Shown here in pieces: positions 16,155-24,760 of a stretch of 49,379 nt of DNA. This DNA is from an uncultured Saprospiraceae bacterium (GTDB taxonomy: Bacteria > Bacteroidota > Bacteroidia > Chitinophagales > Saprospiraceae): the NCBI GenBank assembly GCA_937967615.1, contig CALCMJ010000078.1, positions 1 through 49,379 of the forward strand, in the 5' to 3' direction. The notes under the pieces were generated by a model. It did no database searches. It had not been told where the DNA came from and worked only from the letters and a program-made list of their open reading frames with translations. Every line of letters begins with the position of its first letter. Within the stretch, counting starts at the first letter, position 1. Both the position numbers and the translations under genes were made by a program.

Positions 16155-18187
16155 GGATAAGAAATACAATAGCAGTCGTATGTTTTTTTGTTTTCAATGT
16201 TAACATAGCAGCTCAGAAGGGCATTGAGAATAATTACAATGACGGACCCTACATCCAGATAACAGAGGATAGTTTAATTACTTTTTGGGTGGAATCAAAA
16301 GAGCTTAAGCGAAAAGCAAATATAATTAACTCTCCTTATGGTTTTGAGTCGAGTCTGATTCCTTCAATTCAAATTGATATTGAGCAGGGATGGACAAGGA
16401 CACAAGCCACTAAACATCTTACTGATTATCCTATTGTAGCGATAAGTGATATTCATGGACAATTTGGAGTTTTTGTGAATTTGTTAAAGGCTCACAATGT
16501 CATTGACGATGAAATGAATTGGTTATTTGATAAGGGAAGTTTAGTAATTGTTGGAGATGTAATGGGGAGGGGAGCTCAGGTGATGGAATGTTTATGGTTA
16601 ATTTTTAAGTTGGAACAACAGGCTGTTGCTGCAGGAGGCAATGTGCACTTTCTATTAGGTAATCATGAGTTGATGGTTATGAATGGGAATTTGAATTATC
16701 TGAACAAGAAATATTTGTACACATCTGCTCTAATGAAAACTCCCTACTTTAATCTTGTGGGTATGAATACATTGATGGGCCAATGGTTAGCTAGTAAGAA
16801 TGTTATTCTGCAAATTAACGATAAACTTTTTGTACATGGTGGTTTATCGCAACAAGCAATGTCTTTGGGATTAAGTGTTGAAGAAATTAATCAAATTTTC
16901 AAAGACAAGTTGTATTTCAAAAACCAAATGGAAATAGAAAGTGTTCCGGAATTAGCGACTCTTTATTTTGAAGAAGGACCTCTATGGTTTAGGGGTTATG
17001 CATATCCATATTCATTTAATAAGAATGGAATAGATTCCGTGCTTACAAGTTTAGATATAAATAACATTATAGTTGGACATACTACCTTGCCTAAGATTAA
17101 AGGACTTTATAAGAATAAAATTATTTTGATTGACTCAAGTATAAAGTTGGGTAAGTCAGGTGAGCTTTTGCTGATTGATGAGACAGGTTTTTCTGTAGGA
17201 GGAATGGATGGGGCAATGACGCCTTTAGTTTCTGAAGAGAAAAAAACAGAAGATCGTAAGTCTCTTTTTAATTTCTTGCAAGCAAAAGAAAAAGTCTCAT
17301 TACATATGTCTGTTAAGATCAAAGATATACTAAACAACTTTAATAAATCAGACCAAGCAACTGGGGGTGTAATTACCATTACGGCTAATAATGAACAATT
17401 TATTTTCTCATCTAATTTTAAACCGGGAGGGAAGTCAAGAAGAAAAATATGTAATAATCCACCAGTCAAAATAAATCTGAAAAAGAAAGAGTTGTCGAAT
17501 TTCAATTTCTCAAAAGATTACGACAATCTGAAAATTGTTTTTCAATGTAAGAAGTTTCAACAGTATGCTGAGTCCATTAAGTTGGAAAAATTCATCTATG
17601 ACCTTCATAACATTATCACAACTTTTAGCCATCAAGCAAAACTGGTGAAAATAGGAACGGTAGATAAAAAAGATCCATTATATGGATTCCTACTAGAAAG
17701 TCGCGAAGGATTATGTAAGAGAACTAATCTTAAAGAGATTGAAGTGTCTACGATATCAACTTCTATTCTTGACAGAGTAGAGTATGTCAGGATGTGTCTT
17801 TTTCAGTTTATGATTGCTAATACAGATTGGTCTGCAGTGAAAATGCATAATTCAAAATTTTATCAAAAATTAGAAGACAAAACATTTGTTACAATACCTT
17901 ATGATTTTGATAACTGTGGCATGATCAATAATAAATATGCTGTTCCATCAGAAAAGTTACCTATTTCAAAAGTAACACAGCGTCATTTTATGGATAAAAA
18001 GATCTCTTTGGACGAACTAGAAAAGGAAATCGAGTATTTCATATCAATTGAGGATACTATCAAGCGTTTTTGTACTTCCATTGACTATCTAAGTGATGAT
18101 TCCAAGAAAAGAGTTGAAAAATTTATTGATAAGTTTTATGAGACCATTAAGGACACTAATCGTATGCAGTCAATGGTGAAAAAATAG
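16151..18187 (+). CDS. Exported PPP-family phosphatase fused to a CotH-like kinase domain
   Basis: The 678-residue protein begins with a signal peptide (ending about NIAAQ, 22). Residues 95-345 are a calcineurin-like metallophosphatase: SDIHGQ (99), GDVMGRG (135), LLGNHE (168), FVHGG (227) and VGHTT (308) match the PPP metal-binding motifs, with Gly replacing the usual Asp of GDxxDRG. Residues about 385-612 resemble the CotH-like atypical kinase family of Bacteroidota: NLKIVFQCKKFQQYAES (459), KFIYDLHNIITTFSHQAKLV (480-499), FQFMIANTDWSAVKMHNSKF (551-570) and TIPYDFDNCGMINNKYAVPS (581-600), where DFD would be the metal-binding acid pair. Both domains would act in the periplasm. Translation is coupled to the PycTM-like gene. 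The phosphatase call is strong; the kinase call is by remembered family pattern and needs a profile test. Confidence 0.75.
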   Translation: MRIRNTIAVVCFFVFNVNIAAQKGIENNYNDGPYIQITEDSLITFWVESKELKRKANIINSPYGFESSLIPSIQIDIEQGWTRTQATKHLTDYPIVAISDIHGQFGVFVNLLKAHNVIDDEMNWLFDKGSLVIVGDVMGRGAQVMECLWLIFKLEQQAVAAGGNVHFLLGNHELMVMNGNLNYLNKKYLYTSALMKTPYFNLVGMNTLMGQWLASKNVILQINDKLFVHGGLSQQAMSLGLSVEEINQIFKDKLYFKNQMEIESVPELATLYFEEGPLWFRGYAYPYSFNKNGIDSVLTSLDINNIIVGHTTLPKIKGLYKNKIILIDSSIKLGKSGELLLIDETGFSVGGMDGAMTPLVSEEKKTEDRKSLFNFLQAKEKVSLHMSVKIKDILNNFNKSDQATGGVITITANNEQFIFSSNFKPGGKSRRKICNNPPVKINLKKKELSNFNFSKDYDNLKIVFQCKKFQQYAESIKLEKFIYDLHNIITTFSHQAKLVKIGTVDKKDPLYGFLLESREGLCKRTNLKEIEVSTISTSILDRVEYVRMCLFQFMIANTDWSAVKMHNSKFYQKLEDKTFVTIPYDFDNCGMINNKYAVPSEKLPISKVTQRHFMDKKISLDELEKEIEYFISIEDTIKRFCTSIDYLSDDSKKRVEKFIDKFYETIKDTNRMQSMVKK

Positions 18188-18199
18188 CAATTTTACTAC

Positions 18200-20314
18200 T
18201 TATGAAACTCTCCCTAAATCTTCATGGCGTTTCAATTGTCTTTTGAGTTCTTGTAACAGCATTGCATTATCAATATGCCCAAGTTCTGGGTCTGATTCTA
18301 AGACTTTGATGGCAATATTGCGAGTGGGTGCAACCATAGCATTGTCTGCAACAATATTGAATAAGTTAAATTGAATGGTTCCGCTCTGTTGTGTTCCTTC
18401 AATATTACCGGCCCCTCTCATTTTAAGATCTACTTCTGCTATTTTAAAGCCATCGTTTGTTTCTACCATAGTCTCAACGCGCTTACGACCTTCTTTTGAC
18501 AGTTTTACTCCGGTCATTAGGATACAATAGGATTGTTCAGCTCCTCTTCCTACGCGCCCTCTCAATTGATGCAGTTGTGATAAGCCAAACCGTTCTGTAT
18601 TTTCAACAATCATCACTGAAGCATTAGGAACATTGACACCTACCTCAATAACTGTAGTAGCTACCATAATGTGTGCTTTATTAGATGCAAATCTGTTCAT
18701 TTCCATCTCTTTGTCTTTTGGCTTCATTCTACCATGGACAACGCTAATTTGAAATTTAGGTGGAGGAAAAAATATCCTTAATTCATCATATCCAGACATA
18801 AGATTATTAAGATCCAATGTTTCAGATTCTTCTATAAGCGGAAACACGATGTAAATCTGGCGACCCTTTTCTATTTCTTTGTGCATGAATTCAATGACTT
18901 GGGCACGGTGTGTTTCTCTTCTGTGAATGGTTTGAATATCTTTTCTTCCAGGTGGCATTTCATCAATTACAGAAACATCCAGATCTCCGTATAGAGTAAG
19001 AGCCAAAGTTCTAGGAATAGGGGTTGCAGTCATTACGAGGATATGAGGAGGATGGTCTTCATTTTTTTTCCATAACCTGTAGCGTTGCATAACTCCAAAC
19101 CTATGTTGTTCGTCAATGATCGCTAATCCTAATTTTTTAAATTCAACGGTAGGTTCTATGAGCGCGTGTGTTCCTATTAAGATATGGATGTCCCCTTGTT
19201 TAAGAAGCTTTAATATTTCTTTGCGTTTATTCCCTTTAATGGATCCACTTAGAAAGGCGATTTGGATGCCTAAGCCTGCACAAATTTCTGTGATTCCCGA
19301 GTAGTGTTGTTGGGCTAAAATTTCTGTAGGCGCCATTAAACATGTCTGATATCCATTATCAATAGCAAGAAGCATACTCATAACGGCGACAATGGTTTTT
19401 CCACTTCCTACATCGCCTTGTAATAATCTATTCATCTGTGTGTTTTGTGATAGATCTTTACGTATTTCTTTGAGAACTCTTTTTTGGGCGTTAGTGAGTT
19501 CAAAACCTAAGTTGTTCTTATAAAAATTATGAAAATGCTCACCCACTTTTTCAAATGGAAAACTAATCAGTTTCTTTTTACGGAGTTCTTTGTTGTACAA
19601 AAGACGAAGTTGCATAAAGAATATTTCTTCGAACTTGAGTCGTTTCTTGGCTTGCTCAAGATCCTCTGTAGTTTTAGGTTTGTGAATATTTATTAGTGCC
19701 GTCTTCTTAGCGACTAATCGTAATTTCTTTATTAGGTAATCTGGTAGAGTTTCAGGAATTGCTTTTGCAGATAGGGAGCTAAGTGCTTGCTCTATAATCT
19801 TAGACTGCGCTTTGCTATCTAGTTTACGTGCATTAAGTTTTTCGGTGGAAGAGTATACTGGACTAAGAGAAACTTTTTTCTTAATGCTCTCTTGATTTTC
19901 AATGCGTTCCATCTCAGGATGTACGATTGTTTTCTTTCCTTTAAAAATACTAACCTTTCCATAGACTAGGTAATTCCCCCCTTCAACAAGATATTTTAAA
20001 ATCCAATTTACTCCTTTAAACCAGACTAACTCCAGAAATCCAGATGCATCCTTGGACATTACTGATAGCCGAGCTTGTCGTTTGCCTTTTACTTTTTCTA
20101 AGCGTATAATTTCCAGATAGCATTGGACATTCTGACCATCTTCCTTTATATCTTTAATGAGGGTTATTTCAGTCTTGTCTACATATCTGAACGGGTAGGA
20201 GTGGATGAGATCAGAAACTGTGAAAATACCAAGCTCTTGTTGCAAGAGTTCTGCTCTTGAAGGTCCAACACCTTTGATGAATTCTACCCCAGTTTTTAAT
20301 TCTAATTTTCCCAC
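18200..20314 (-). CDS. recG: ATP-dependent DNA helicase RecG
   Basis: The 704-residue length is normal for RecG, which remodels stalled replication forks and Holliday junctions. An N-terminal helical and OB-fold wedge domain (KGVGPSRAELLQQELGI at about residue 14) is followed by the helicase motor: LLQGDVGSGKTIVAVMSM (Walker A), APTEILAQQHY, AIIDEQHRFGVMQR (DEQH box), MTATPIPRTLALTLYGDLDV, ATTVIEVGVNVPNASVM and QLHQLRGRVGRG. All the motifs expected are present and undamaged. The start codon is GTG at 20314, because no ATG fits the conserved N-terminus. The gene is convergent with the phosphatase-kinase gene (12 bases between stops) and divergent from rbfA. Confidence 0.97.
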   Translation of the reverse strand: MGKLELKTGVEFIKGVGPSRAELLQQELGIFTVSDLIHSYPFRYVDKTEITLIKDIKEDGQNVQCYLEIIRLEKVKGKRQARLSVMSKDASGFLELVWFKGVNWILKYLVEGGNYLVYGKVSIFKGKKTIVHPEMERIENQESIKKKVSLSPVYSSTEKLNARKLDSKAQSKIIEQALSSLSAKAIPETLPDYLIKKLRLVAKKTALINIHKPKTTEDLEQAKKRLKFEEIFFMQLRLLYNKELRKKKLISFPFEKVGEHFHNFYKNNLGFELTNAQKRVLKEIRKDLSQNTQMNRLLQGDVGSGKTIVAVMSMLLAIDNGYQTCLMAPTEILAQQHYSGITEICAGLGIQIAFLSGSIKGNKRKEILKLLKQGDIHILIGTHALIEPTVEFKKLGLAIIDEQHRFGVMQRYRLWKKNEDHPPHILVMTATPIPRTLALTLYGDLDVSVIDEMPPGRKDIQTIHRRETHRAQVIEFMHKEIEKGRQIYIVFPLIEESETLDLNNLMSGYDELRIFFPPPKFQISVVHGRMKPKDKEMEMNRFASNKAHIMVATTVIEVGVNVPNASVMIVENTERFGLSQLHQLRGRVGRGAEQSYCILMTGVKLSKEGRKRVETMVETNDGFKIAEVDLKMRGAGNIEGTQQSGTIQFNLFNIVADNAMVAPTRNIAIKVLESDPELGHIDNAMLLQELKRQLKRHEDLGRVS

Positions 20315-20335
20315 AATACTCTAGTCTTACGTGGA

Positions 20336-20365
20336 TAAAAATACAATAGCATTTGATAATCGCAA
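20336..20365 (-). promoter_or_regulatory. Candidate recG promoter
   Basis: On the minus strand, TTG (20365-20363) and TATTTTTA (20343-20336) are 19 bases apart. The pair resembles the Bacteroidota TTTG/TAnnTTTG promoter but has an A in place of the final G. It would start transcription close to the GTG of recG. Confidence 0.35.
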
Positions 20366-20389
20366 TATTGAACATGATAGTAATGCAGG

Positions 20390-20421
20390 TTTGTTGCTAT
20401 TTGAATCTATTTGTACCTTTG
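20390..20421 (+). promoter_or_regulatory. rbfA promoter (Bacteroidota consensus)
   Basis: TTTG at 20390-20393 and TACCTTTG at 20414-20421 are separated by 20 bases, matching the TTTG-N19-21-TAnnTTTG consensus exactly. The ATG of rbfA is at 20429, only 7 bases after the -7 box, so the mRNA leader should be only a few nucleotides or absent. Confidence 0.75.
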
Positions 20422-20428
20422 TGCATAG

Positions 20429-20803
20429 ATGGAGAAAAAGAGACAAAAGCAATTTTCTGAAGTAATAAAAAGAAATTTTGGCCTGGTATTATTTGATCTA
20501 GGAAGGAATATCTATGATGATGCACTAGTTACGGTTACTAATGTCAAAACATCTCCAGATTTTGGACAGTCTAGGATATATGTAAGTGTATATAACACGG
20601 AGGATAAAATGGCTGTCATAAAACTATTGGAGAGGAATACCCATATTCTAAAGGCTGAGCTTGCAAGGAGAATTCGTAAGCATGTACGTAGAATACCCCA
20701 AATAAGCATTTATCTAGATGAGACCCTTGATGAGATGTATAGGCTTAATGCGCTTTTTGCAGATTTAAAAGCTACAAAGCAGCTCGGGGATGAAGAAGAA
20801 TGA
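20429..20803 (+). CDS. rbfA: 30S ribosome-binding factor RbfA
   Basis: This 124-residue protein matches RbfA in length and layout: MEKKRQKQFSEVIKRNFGLV, then TVTNVKTSPDFGQSRIYVSV (KH-like core), ARRIRKHVRRIPQISIYLDE and a terminal LNALFADLK. RbfA binds the 30S subunit during late 16S rRNA maturation and cold adaptation. It is usually near infB or nusA; here it stands between recG and a likely small RNA upstream of purA. Its promoter fits the consensus, with the start codon almost at the predicted transcript end. Confidence 0.93.
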   Translation: MEKKRQKQFSEVIKRNFGLVLFDLGRNIYDDALVTVTNVKTSPDFGQSRIYVSVYNTEDKMAVIKLLERNTHILKAELARRIRKHVRRIPQISIYLDETLDEMYRLNALFADLKATKQLGDEEE

Positions 20804-20870
20804 CCATTCAGGGGCAGGAATGTAACGTAGCTTGCAATTAAGCTCATAATTACAGAAACCCTACAAATTA

Positions 20871-20902
20871 TTTACACGTTGTCTACAATCATGCTATATT
20901 TG
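20871..20902 (+). promoter_or_regulatory. Promoter of the hairpin-array RNA
   Basis: TATATTTG at 20895-20902 is a perfect TAnnTTTG -7 box. A weak -33 element, TTTA at 20871-20874, lies 20 bases upstream. Transcription would start at about 20906-20908, directly before the first hairpin. Confidence 0.6.
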
Positions 20903-20905
20903 TAT

Positions 20906-21087
20906 TGAGAATAATTAAAAGCTTAGCTTTTAAAACAAACACCTTTTAATAATTACACCCTTAAGGTTTGTTTACAAACCGCATAAACACCTAGATCTCT
21001 AAAGAGATCTTACACAAACGCCCTTATAATTGGCTTATATATAAGCTACAAGCATTACCAGCGGAAGAATTCTTCCGCTTTTTTTTT
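20906..21087 (+). ncRNA. Likely structured small RNA: five consecutive hairpins ending in an intrinsic terminator
   Basis: No protein frame fits the 426 bases between rbfA and purA. Instead, five near-perfect hairpins follow a good promoter: 20915-20933 (8-bp stem, TTA loop), 20965-20980 (6-bp stem, TTTA loop), 20993-21010 (7-bp stem, TAAA loop), 21031-21048 (palindromic AT-rich stem) and 21060-21079 (20-bp palindrome followed by nine T, a terminator). The single-stranded spacers repeat AAACACC at 20937 and 20985 and AAACGCC at 21016. The RNA would be about 180 nt. It could be a trans-acting small RNA, a 6S-like RNA, or a terminated purA leader. Structure and promoter are seen directly; function is not known. 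Confidence 0.65.
21060..21087 (+). terminator. Intrinsic terminator of the small RNA
   Basis: The 20-bp perfect palindrome agcggaagaattcttccgct forms a GC-rich 7-bp stem with an AATT loop. Its arm ends in a run of nine T (21079-21087). It lies about 140 bases before purA. Confidence 0.9.
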
Positions 21088-21229
21088 GCCGTCCACAAAA
21101 ACAGTGCTGTTACATTCCTCTTCTTCTATATATCATGAAATTTAAAGCATCTATTATATTATTAAAAAATGATATATATTCTAGCTATTTCCTATTTTAG
21201 CCATTTAAACTTAGCCAACCAGCAAAAAA

Positions 21230-22498
21230 ATGGGAGTAGACGTATTATTAGGTCTCCAATGGGGAGATGAAGGAAAGGGAAAGATCGTAGATTACCTGTC
21301 TGACAAATATGATATAGTAGCCAGATTTCAAGGTGGGCCCAATGCCGGTCATACAATTGTCATAGGAGATAAAAAATTTGTACTTCACACTATTCCATCC
21401 GGAATTTTCAGAGAGAGCAGCATAAATATAATTGGTAATGGGGTTGTTATTGACCCAATTACTCTAGAGAAAGAGCTTATTAAGTTAAGAGCTGAAAACG
21501 TAAGTTTAGATAAGCTATTAGTCGCTAAGAAAGCGCACTTAATACTGCCATCACATAGATATTTAGATGCGGCTTCAGAAGCAGCAAAAGGGAAAGAAAA
21601 GATAGGCTCAACTCTTAAGGGAATTGGTCCTACTTACATGGATAAAACTGGACGGAATGGCTTGCGCGTTGGTGATATTTTTAAGAGCAACTTTATGGAC
21701 AAGTACACTGCACTTAAGAATAAACATGTTGACTTATTAAAACTCTATCCGCCTATTGATTTTGATTTAGAAAAAGAGGAAGAACTTTGGATGGAGTCCT
21801 TAGAAGCACTAAAAAAATTACAAACAATAGATTGCTCTTATTATATAAATAAGAAACTAGAGGAGGGCAAAAGTATCCTAGCAGAAGGGGCGCAAGGTTC
21901 TATGTTGGATATTGACTTTGGAACATACCCGTATGTAACCTCATCAAACACGATGACTGCAGGAGTTTGCATTGGACTAGGCATTGCTCCTACAAAGATC
22001 AAGAACGTGCTAGGTATTACGAAAGCATATTGTACCCGTGTTGGGGCAGGGCCTTTCCCTACAGAACTAGAAGGGGAGGTAGGCGAAGAGCTAAGGAAAG
22101 TAGGTCAAGAGTTTGGTGCAACAACGGGAAGACCCAGAAGATGTGGATGGATAGATATTCCTCAGTTGAAGTATACAATAATGATAAATGGCGTTACTTC
22201 ACTTGCCATAACAAAGCTAGATGTACTTAATGGATTTTCAGATATTATGGTTGCTGAAAACTATATGATGAATGGAGATGCCACGGATGAACTTCCATAT
22301 GACCTGCAGGGTGAAGAAATTCTACCATTGTATGCTACGAAAAAAGGATGGGAATCTGATCTAGAAGGAATTACAGATTATGCTGAGCTTCCTCAGGTAG
22401 CCAAAGATTATTTAGAATATCTGGAAAAACAGCTAGGAGTTCCTATTCATTATGTTTCAACAGGTCCTGCAAGACGAAGTCTCATTTTGAAAGCGTAG
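21230..22498 (+). CDS. purA: Adenylosuccinate synthetase
   Basis: The 422-residue protein has every landmark of PurA: MGVDVLLGLQWGDEGKGKIV (GTP-binding GDEGKGK loop with catalytic Asp), GPNAGHTIV (catalytic His), KGIGPTYMDKTGRNGLRVGD, EGAQGSMLDIDFGTYPYVTS and TTGRPRRCGWIDI. It converts IMP, aspartate and GTP to adenylosuccinate in the cytoplasm, the first step from IMP to AMP. It is apparently transcribed alone; the terminated small RNA lies upstream and a convergent methyltransferase follows 24 bases downstream. No purine riboswitch is recognisable in the leader. Confidence 0.98.
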   Translation: MGVDVLLGLQWGDEGKGKIVDYLSDKYDIVARFQGGPNAGHTIVIGDKKFVLHTIPSGIFRESSINIIGNGVVIDPITLEKELIKLRAENVSLDKLLVAKKAHLILPSHRYLDAASEAAKGKEKIGSTLKGIGPTYMDKTGRNGLRVGDIFKSNFMDKYTALKNKHVDLLKLYPPIDFDLEKEEELWMESLEALKKLQTIDCSYYINKKLEEGKSILAEGAQGSMLDIDFGTYPYVTSSNTMTAGVCIGLGIAPTKIKNVLGITKAYCTRVGAGPFPTELEGEVGEELRKVGQEFGATTGRPRRCGWIDIPQLKYTIMINGVTSLAITKLDVLNGFSDIMVAENYMMNGDATDELPYDLQGEEILPLYATKKGWESDLEGITDYAELPQVAKDYLEYLEKQLGVPIHYVSTGPARRSLILKA

Positions 22499-22522
22499 AA
22501 ATAGAATCCTTTTCTTTTAATT

Positions 22523-23215
22523 CTACTTTTGAGCTATTATGATATATTGGTAATCAAGTGATCTATCATCAGTAGAGATGATTTTAAATCCAGAGTTTTC
22601 TAAGTCTTCCTCAAGCTGAAACATGGTTAATCGTTCGCTCGGTGGTGGTGCATCGATGACTAATTTTTTCATTTTGTAATCAACAATCATAAAGATTCCA
22701 CCTTCTTTTATAGAATTTTTAAGCACGGAAAAATATCCAATTCTGTCTCCTAGGTATGCAACGGTGTTAACCATTAAAGCTGCATCAACCTCATTTTTGG
22801 CCAAGCCAGGATTGTCAGGTTTTACAAGACGGATATCCATTTTCTTTTGAACATCACCTGGGTAAGCTGACTTTACAATATTTAGGATTTCTATTGCAGA
22901 CTCATCAATATCAACGGCAATTACTTTTTCAGCCTTTTGCATCAGATAGGTCATAAAGTAACCCGATCCAGCTCCAATATCGACGACAGTTTTGTTTTTT
23001 AAATCTCCGAGCTTGCCCACTACTAAGTCCGGCTTTTGCCAATCACCTCTGATTTTTGGTTCATCAGTGTTAGAGCTTGGAATCTCAGTGATTCTATCTA
23101 AACCAAGTTCTGCCTCATCGTACTTTGTATTTCTGTCAATTTTGCACGATACTAGAAAGAACAGACTTGAAATTATGAATATTGAGATTATAGATTTTAG
23201 CAACTTGGGGTACAT
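22523..23215 (-). CDS. Class I SAM-dependent methyltransferase with lipoprotein-type signal
   Basis: The 230-residue protein has a hydrophobic N-terminus ending in SSLFFLVSC (lipobox, Cys at about residue 24), then a standard Rossmann methyltransferase: TVVDIGAGSGYFMTYLMQ (motif I), EKVIAVDIDESAIEIL (motif II, acidic SAM-ribose ligand) and VDAALMVNTVAYL (motif IV region). The closing strands KEGGIFMIVDYKMKK and FKIISTDDRSLDYQYIIIAQK complete the fold. The core looks intact, so it should bind SAM, yet the signal predicts export to an envelope that lacks a known SAM supply. Either the signal acts as an uncleaved anchor facing the cytoplasm, or the domain has another role. Similar proteins occur in other Bacteroidota. 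The substrate is unknown. Confidence 0.85.
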   Translation of the reverse strand: MYPKLLKSIISIFIISSLFFLVSCKIDRNTKYDEAELGLDRITEIPSSNTDEPKIRGDWQKPDLVVGKLGDLKNKTVVDIGAGSGYFMTYLMQKAEKVIAVDIDESAIEILNIVKSAYPGDVQKKMDIRLVKPDNPGLAKNEVDAALMVNTVAYLGDRIGYFSVLKNSIKEGGIFMIVDYKMKKLVIDAPPPSERLTMFQLEEDLENSGFKIISTDDRSLDYQYIIIAQK

Positions 23216-23293
23216 TATGTTTAATCAAATAGTTGAAAGCTTCAAAATACGCAAATATTAAGAAAATATATATGTAAATAGATTCCAATCCAA

Positions 23294-24760
23294 TTAAGAG
23301 TAGAGATAGATCTGCCGGATTAGTTTTTCTAAGTAGGGTCTCATCTTACTATGTTTAACGTTGAACCCATTCGCTATAACAGAAAAACTGATGTAATTCC
23401 CTTTTTTATTTTTGAGAAATCCAGTAAAGCTGTATACTTTTTCCATAGAGCCACTTTTGAGCCAAGCTTTACCTGCAAGTGATGTCCCTGCAAACATTGT
23501 TGCGACAGTGCCCTCACCGGTTCTAGGTAAATAGACTTTCATACGCTCTACACCAAACTTTTGCATATAAGATGAGACAGTTTCAGCAAGAACTCTAGAG
23601 CAAACATTATTACGTGCTGATAGGCCACTTCCATCCTCCATGTGTAATCCAGATATATTTACGCCAGCCTTTTTTAATAATCTTTCCATTGTCAATATTC
23701 CCTCGCCACCTGCGCCTCTCATTTTGCTTTCCTTGGCGATTGTTTTCATGAGCGCTTCACAATAGATGTTAATACTTTTTTCATTTGCGAGAGCAACAAT
23801 GTCCTTAAGTGGAGGGGATTGTATCTCCATTATTTTTTTTCTTAGACTTTTGCCTTTAGTATTTCGGAATAGGGTAGAATGTCCATTGGAACTAATGTTT
23901 TCTTTTTGCAATTGCTTCGCAATATGATATGCTAAAAATAGCGGTGGGTCGGGTAATGATCCCTTTATTGAAAAAGTTGTTTTGCCTTGCGGGATTGTCC
24001 CAGAAATTCTTTTTTCATATGTATAAGGCCCACCAAAAATATATGCATTATCACCCGTATTTGCACTGTCTACTTTTAACTCATTTGAGAATTCAAGATC
24101 AGGAATGTGTGGTGTGAAAAATTTAATTGCAGGTTGTCCACCTATGATATTTCTTTTATGGAAATAAATGTGGTACAGGTTTTCGTTGACATTGATACCC
24201 CAAGCGCCGGATGCATAGTAATTCCCAAGGTCATTCCATTGCCAGGATGGACTCACTGGGAAACTATCAAAAATACTTTCGTCAGCAATTACTTCGCCAT
24301 CTATACATGTGATTCCAAAATCTATGACATGCTTTGCGATGTGCTTTATAAGCATAGTAAAATCAAGAACAGAATCTTTATATCTATTGCTGCCTAGAGT
24401 AGGGTCTCCAGAACCTTCTATGTAGATATTTCCTTTCAGCGTTCCATCTTCTTGAATCTTGCCATCATGTGTGATCTTAGTGAGATATCTAAAATCATCA
24501 CCAAGTTTATCAATTGCAGTAAGGGTAGTTATTAATTTCAAAGATGAGGCTGGAATTAAAACCTTATCTCCCCTATAATTGACTACTTGAGTGTCAGCTT
24601 CTATATCAATCGCAGTGATGCTGACATTGGTAGGCTTAAATACTTTTTGTTTAAGGATTTTTTCTATTTTTTCTTGTGTCAGACTCTGTGCCTGAGCAGA
24701 ATTTAAGCACAGTCCTAAAAATAGAATGGAAATTATGTTATATAATTGTTTCAAGATCAT
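23294..24760 (-). CDS. dacB: D-alanyl-D-alanine carboxypeptidase/endopeptidase (PBP4, DacB family)
   Basis: The start at ATG 24760 gives 488 residues and a clean signal peptide (MILKQLYNIISILFLGLCLN, cleaved near AQAQ). An ATG seven codons upstream is possible but puts acidic and polar residues before the signal. The serine active site shows IPASSLKLITT (SxxK at about S72 and K75), a conserved MEDGSGLSARNNVC segment (SxN region) and AWLKSGSMEKVYSFTGFL (KTG-type motif as KSG). It trims or cleaves peptidoglycan peptides in the periplasm. The start overlaps the end of the AstE/AspA-like gene by 23 bases, making it the last gene of a three-gene operon with a rimK-like gene. Confidence 0.93.
   Translation of the reverse strand: MILKQLYNIISILFLGLCLNSAQAQSLTQEKIEKILKQKVFKPTNVSITAIDIEADTQVVNYRGDKVLIPASSLKLITTLTAIDKLGDDFRYLTKITHDGKIQEDGTLKGNIYIEGSGDPTLGSNRYKDSVLDFTMLIKHIAKHVIDFGITCIDGEVIADESIFDSFPVSPSWQWNDLGNYYASGAWGINVNENLYHIYFHKRNIIGGQPAIKFFTPHIPDLEFSNELKVDSANTGDNAYIFGGPYTYEKRISGTIPQGKTTFSIKGSLPDPPLFLAYHIAKQLQKENISSNGHSTLFRNTKGKSLRKKIMEIQSPPLKDIVALANEKSINIYCEALMKTIAKESKMRGAGGEGILTMERLLKKAGVNISGLHMEDGSGLSARNNVCSRVLAETVSSYMQKFGVERMKVYLPRTGEGTVATMFAGTSLAGKAWLKSGSMEKVYSFTGFLKNKKGNYISFSVIANGFNVKHSKMRPYLEKLIRQIYLYS

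Noticed and set aside
20804-21229. Purine riboswitch or tmRNA before purA
   Set aside because: No purine-aptamer core or tRNA-like ends are visible. The hairpin array ends in a terminator well before purA.
22495-22526. Terminator between purA and the methyltransferase gene
   Set aside because: The only stem is six base pairs (gtagaa/ttctac) around a 20-nt AT-rich loop, too weak to call.
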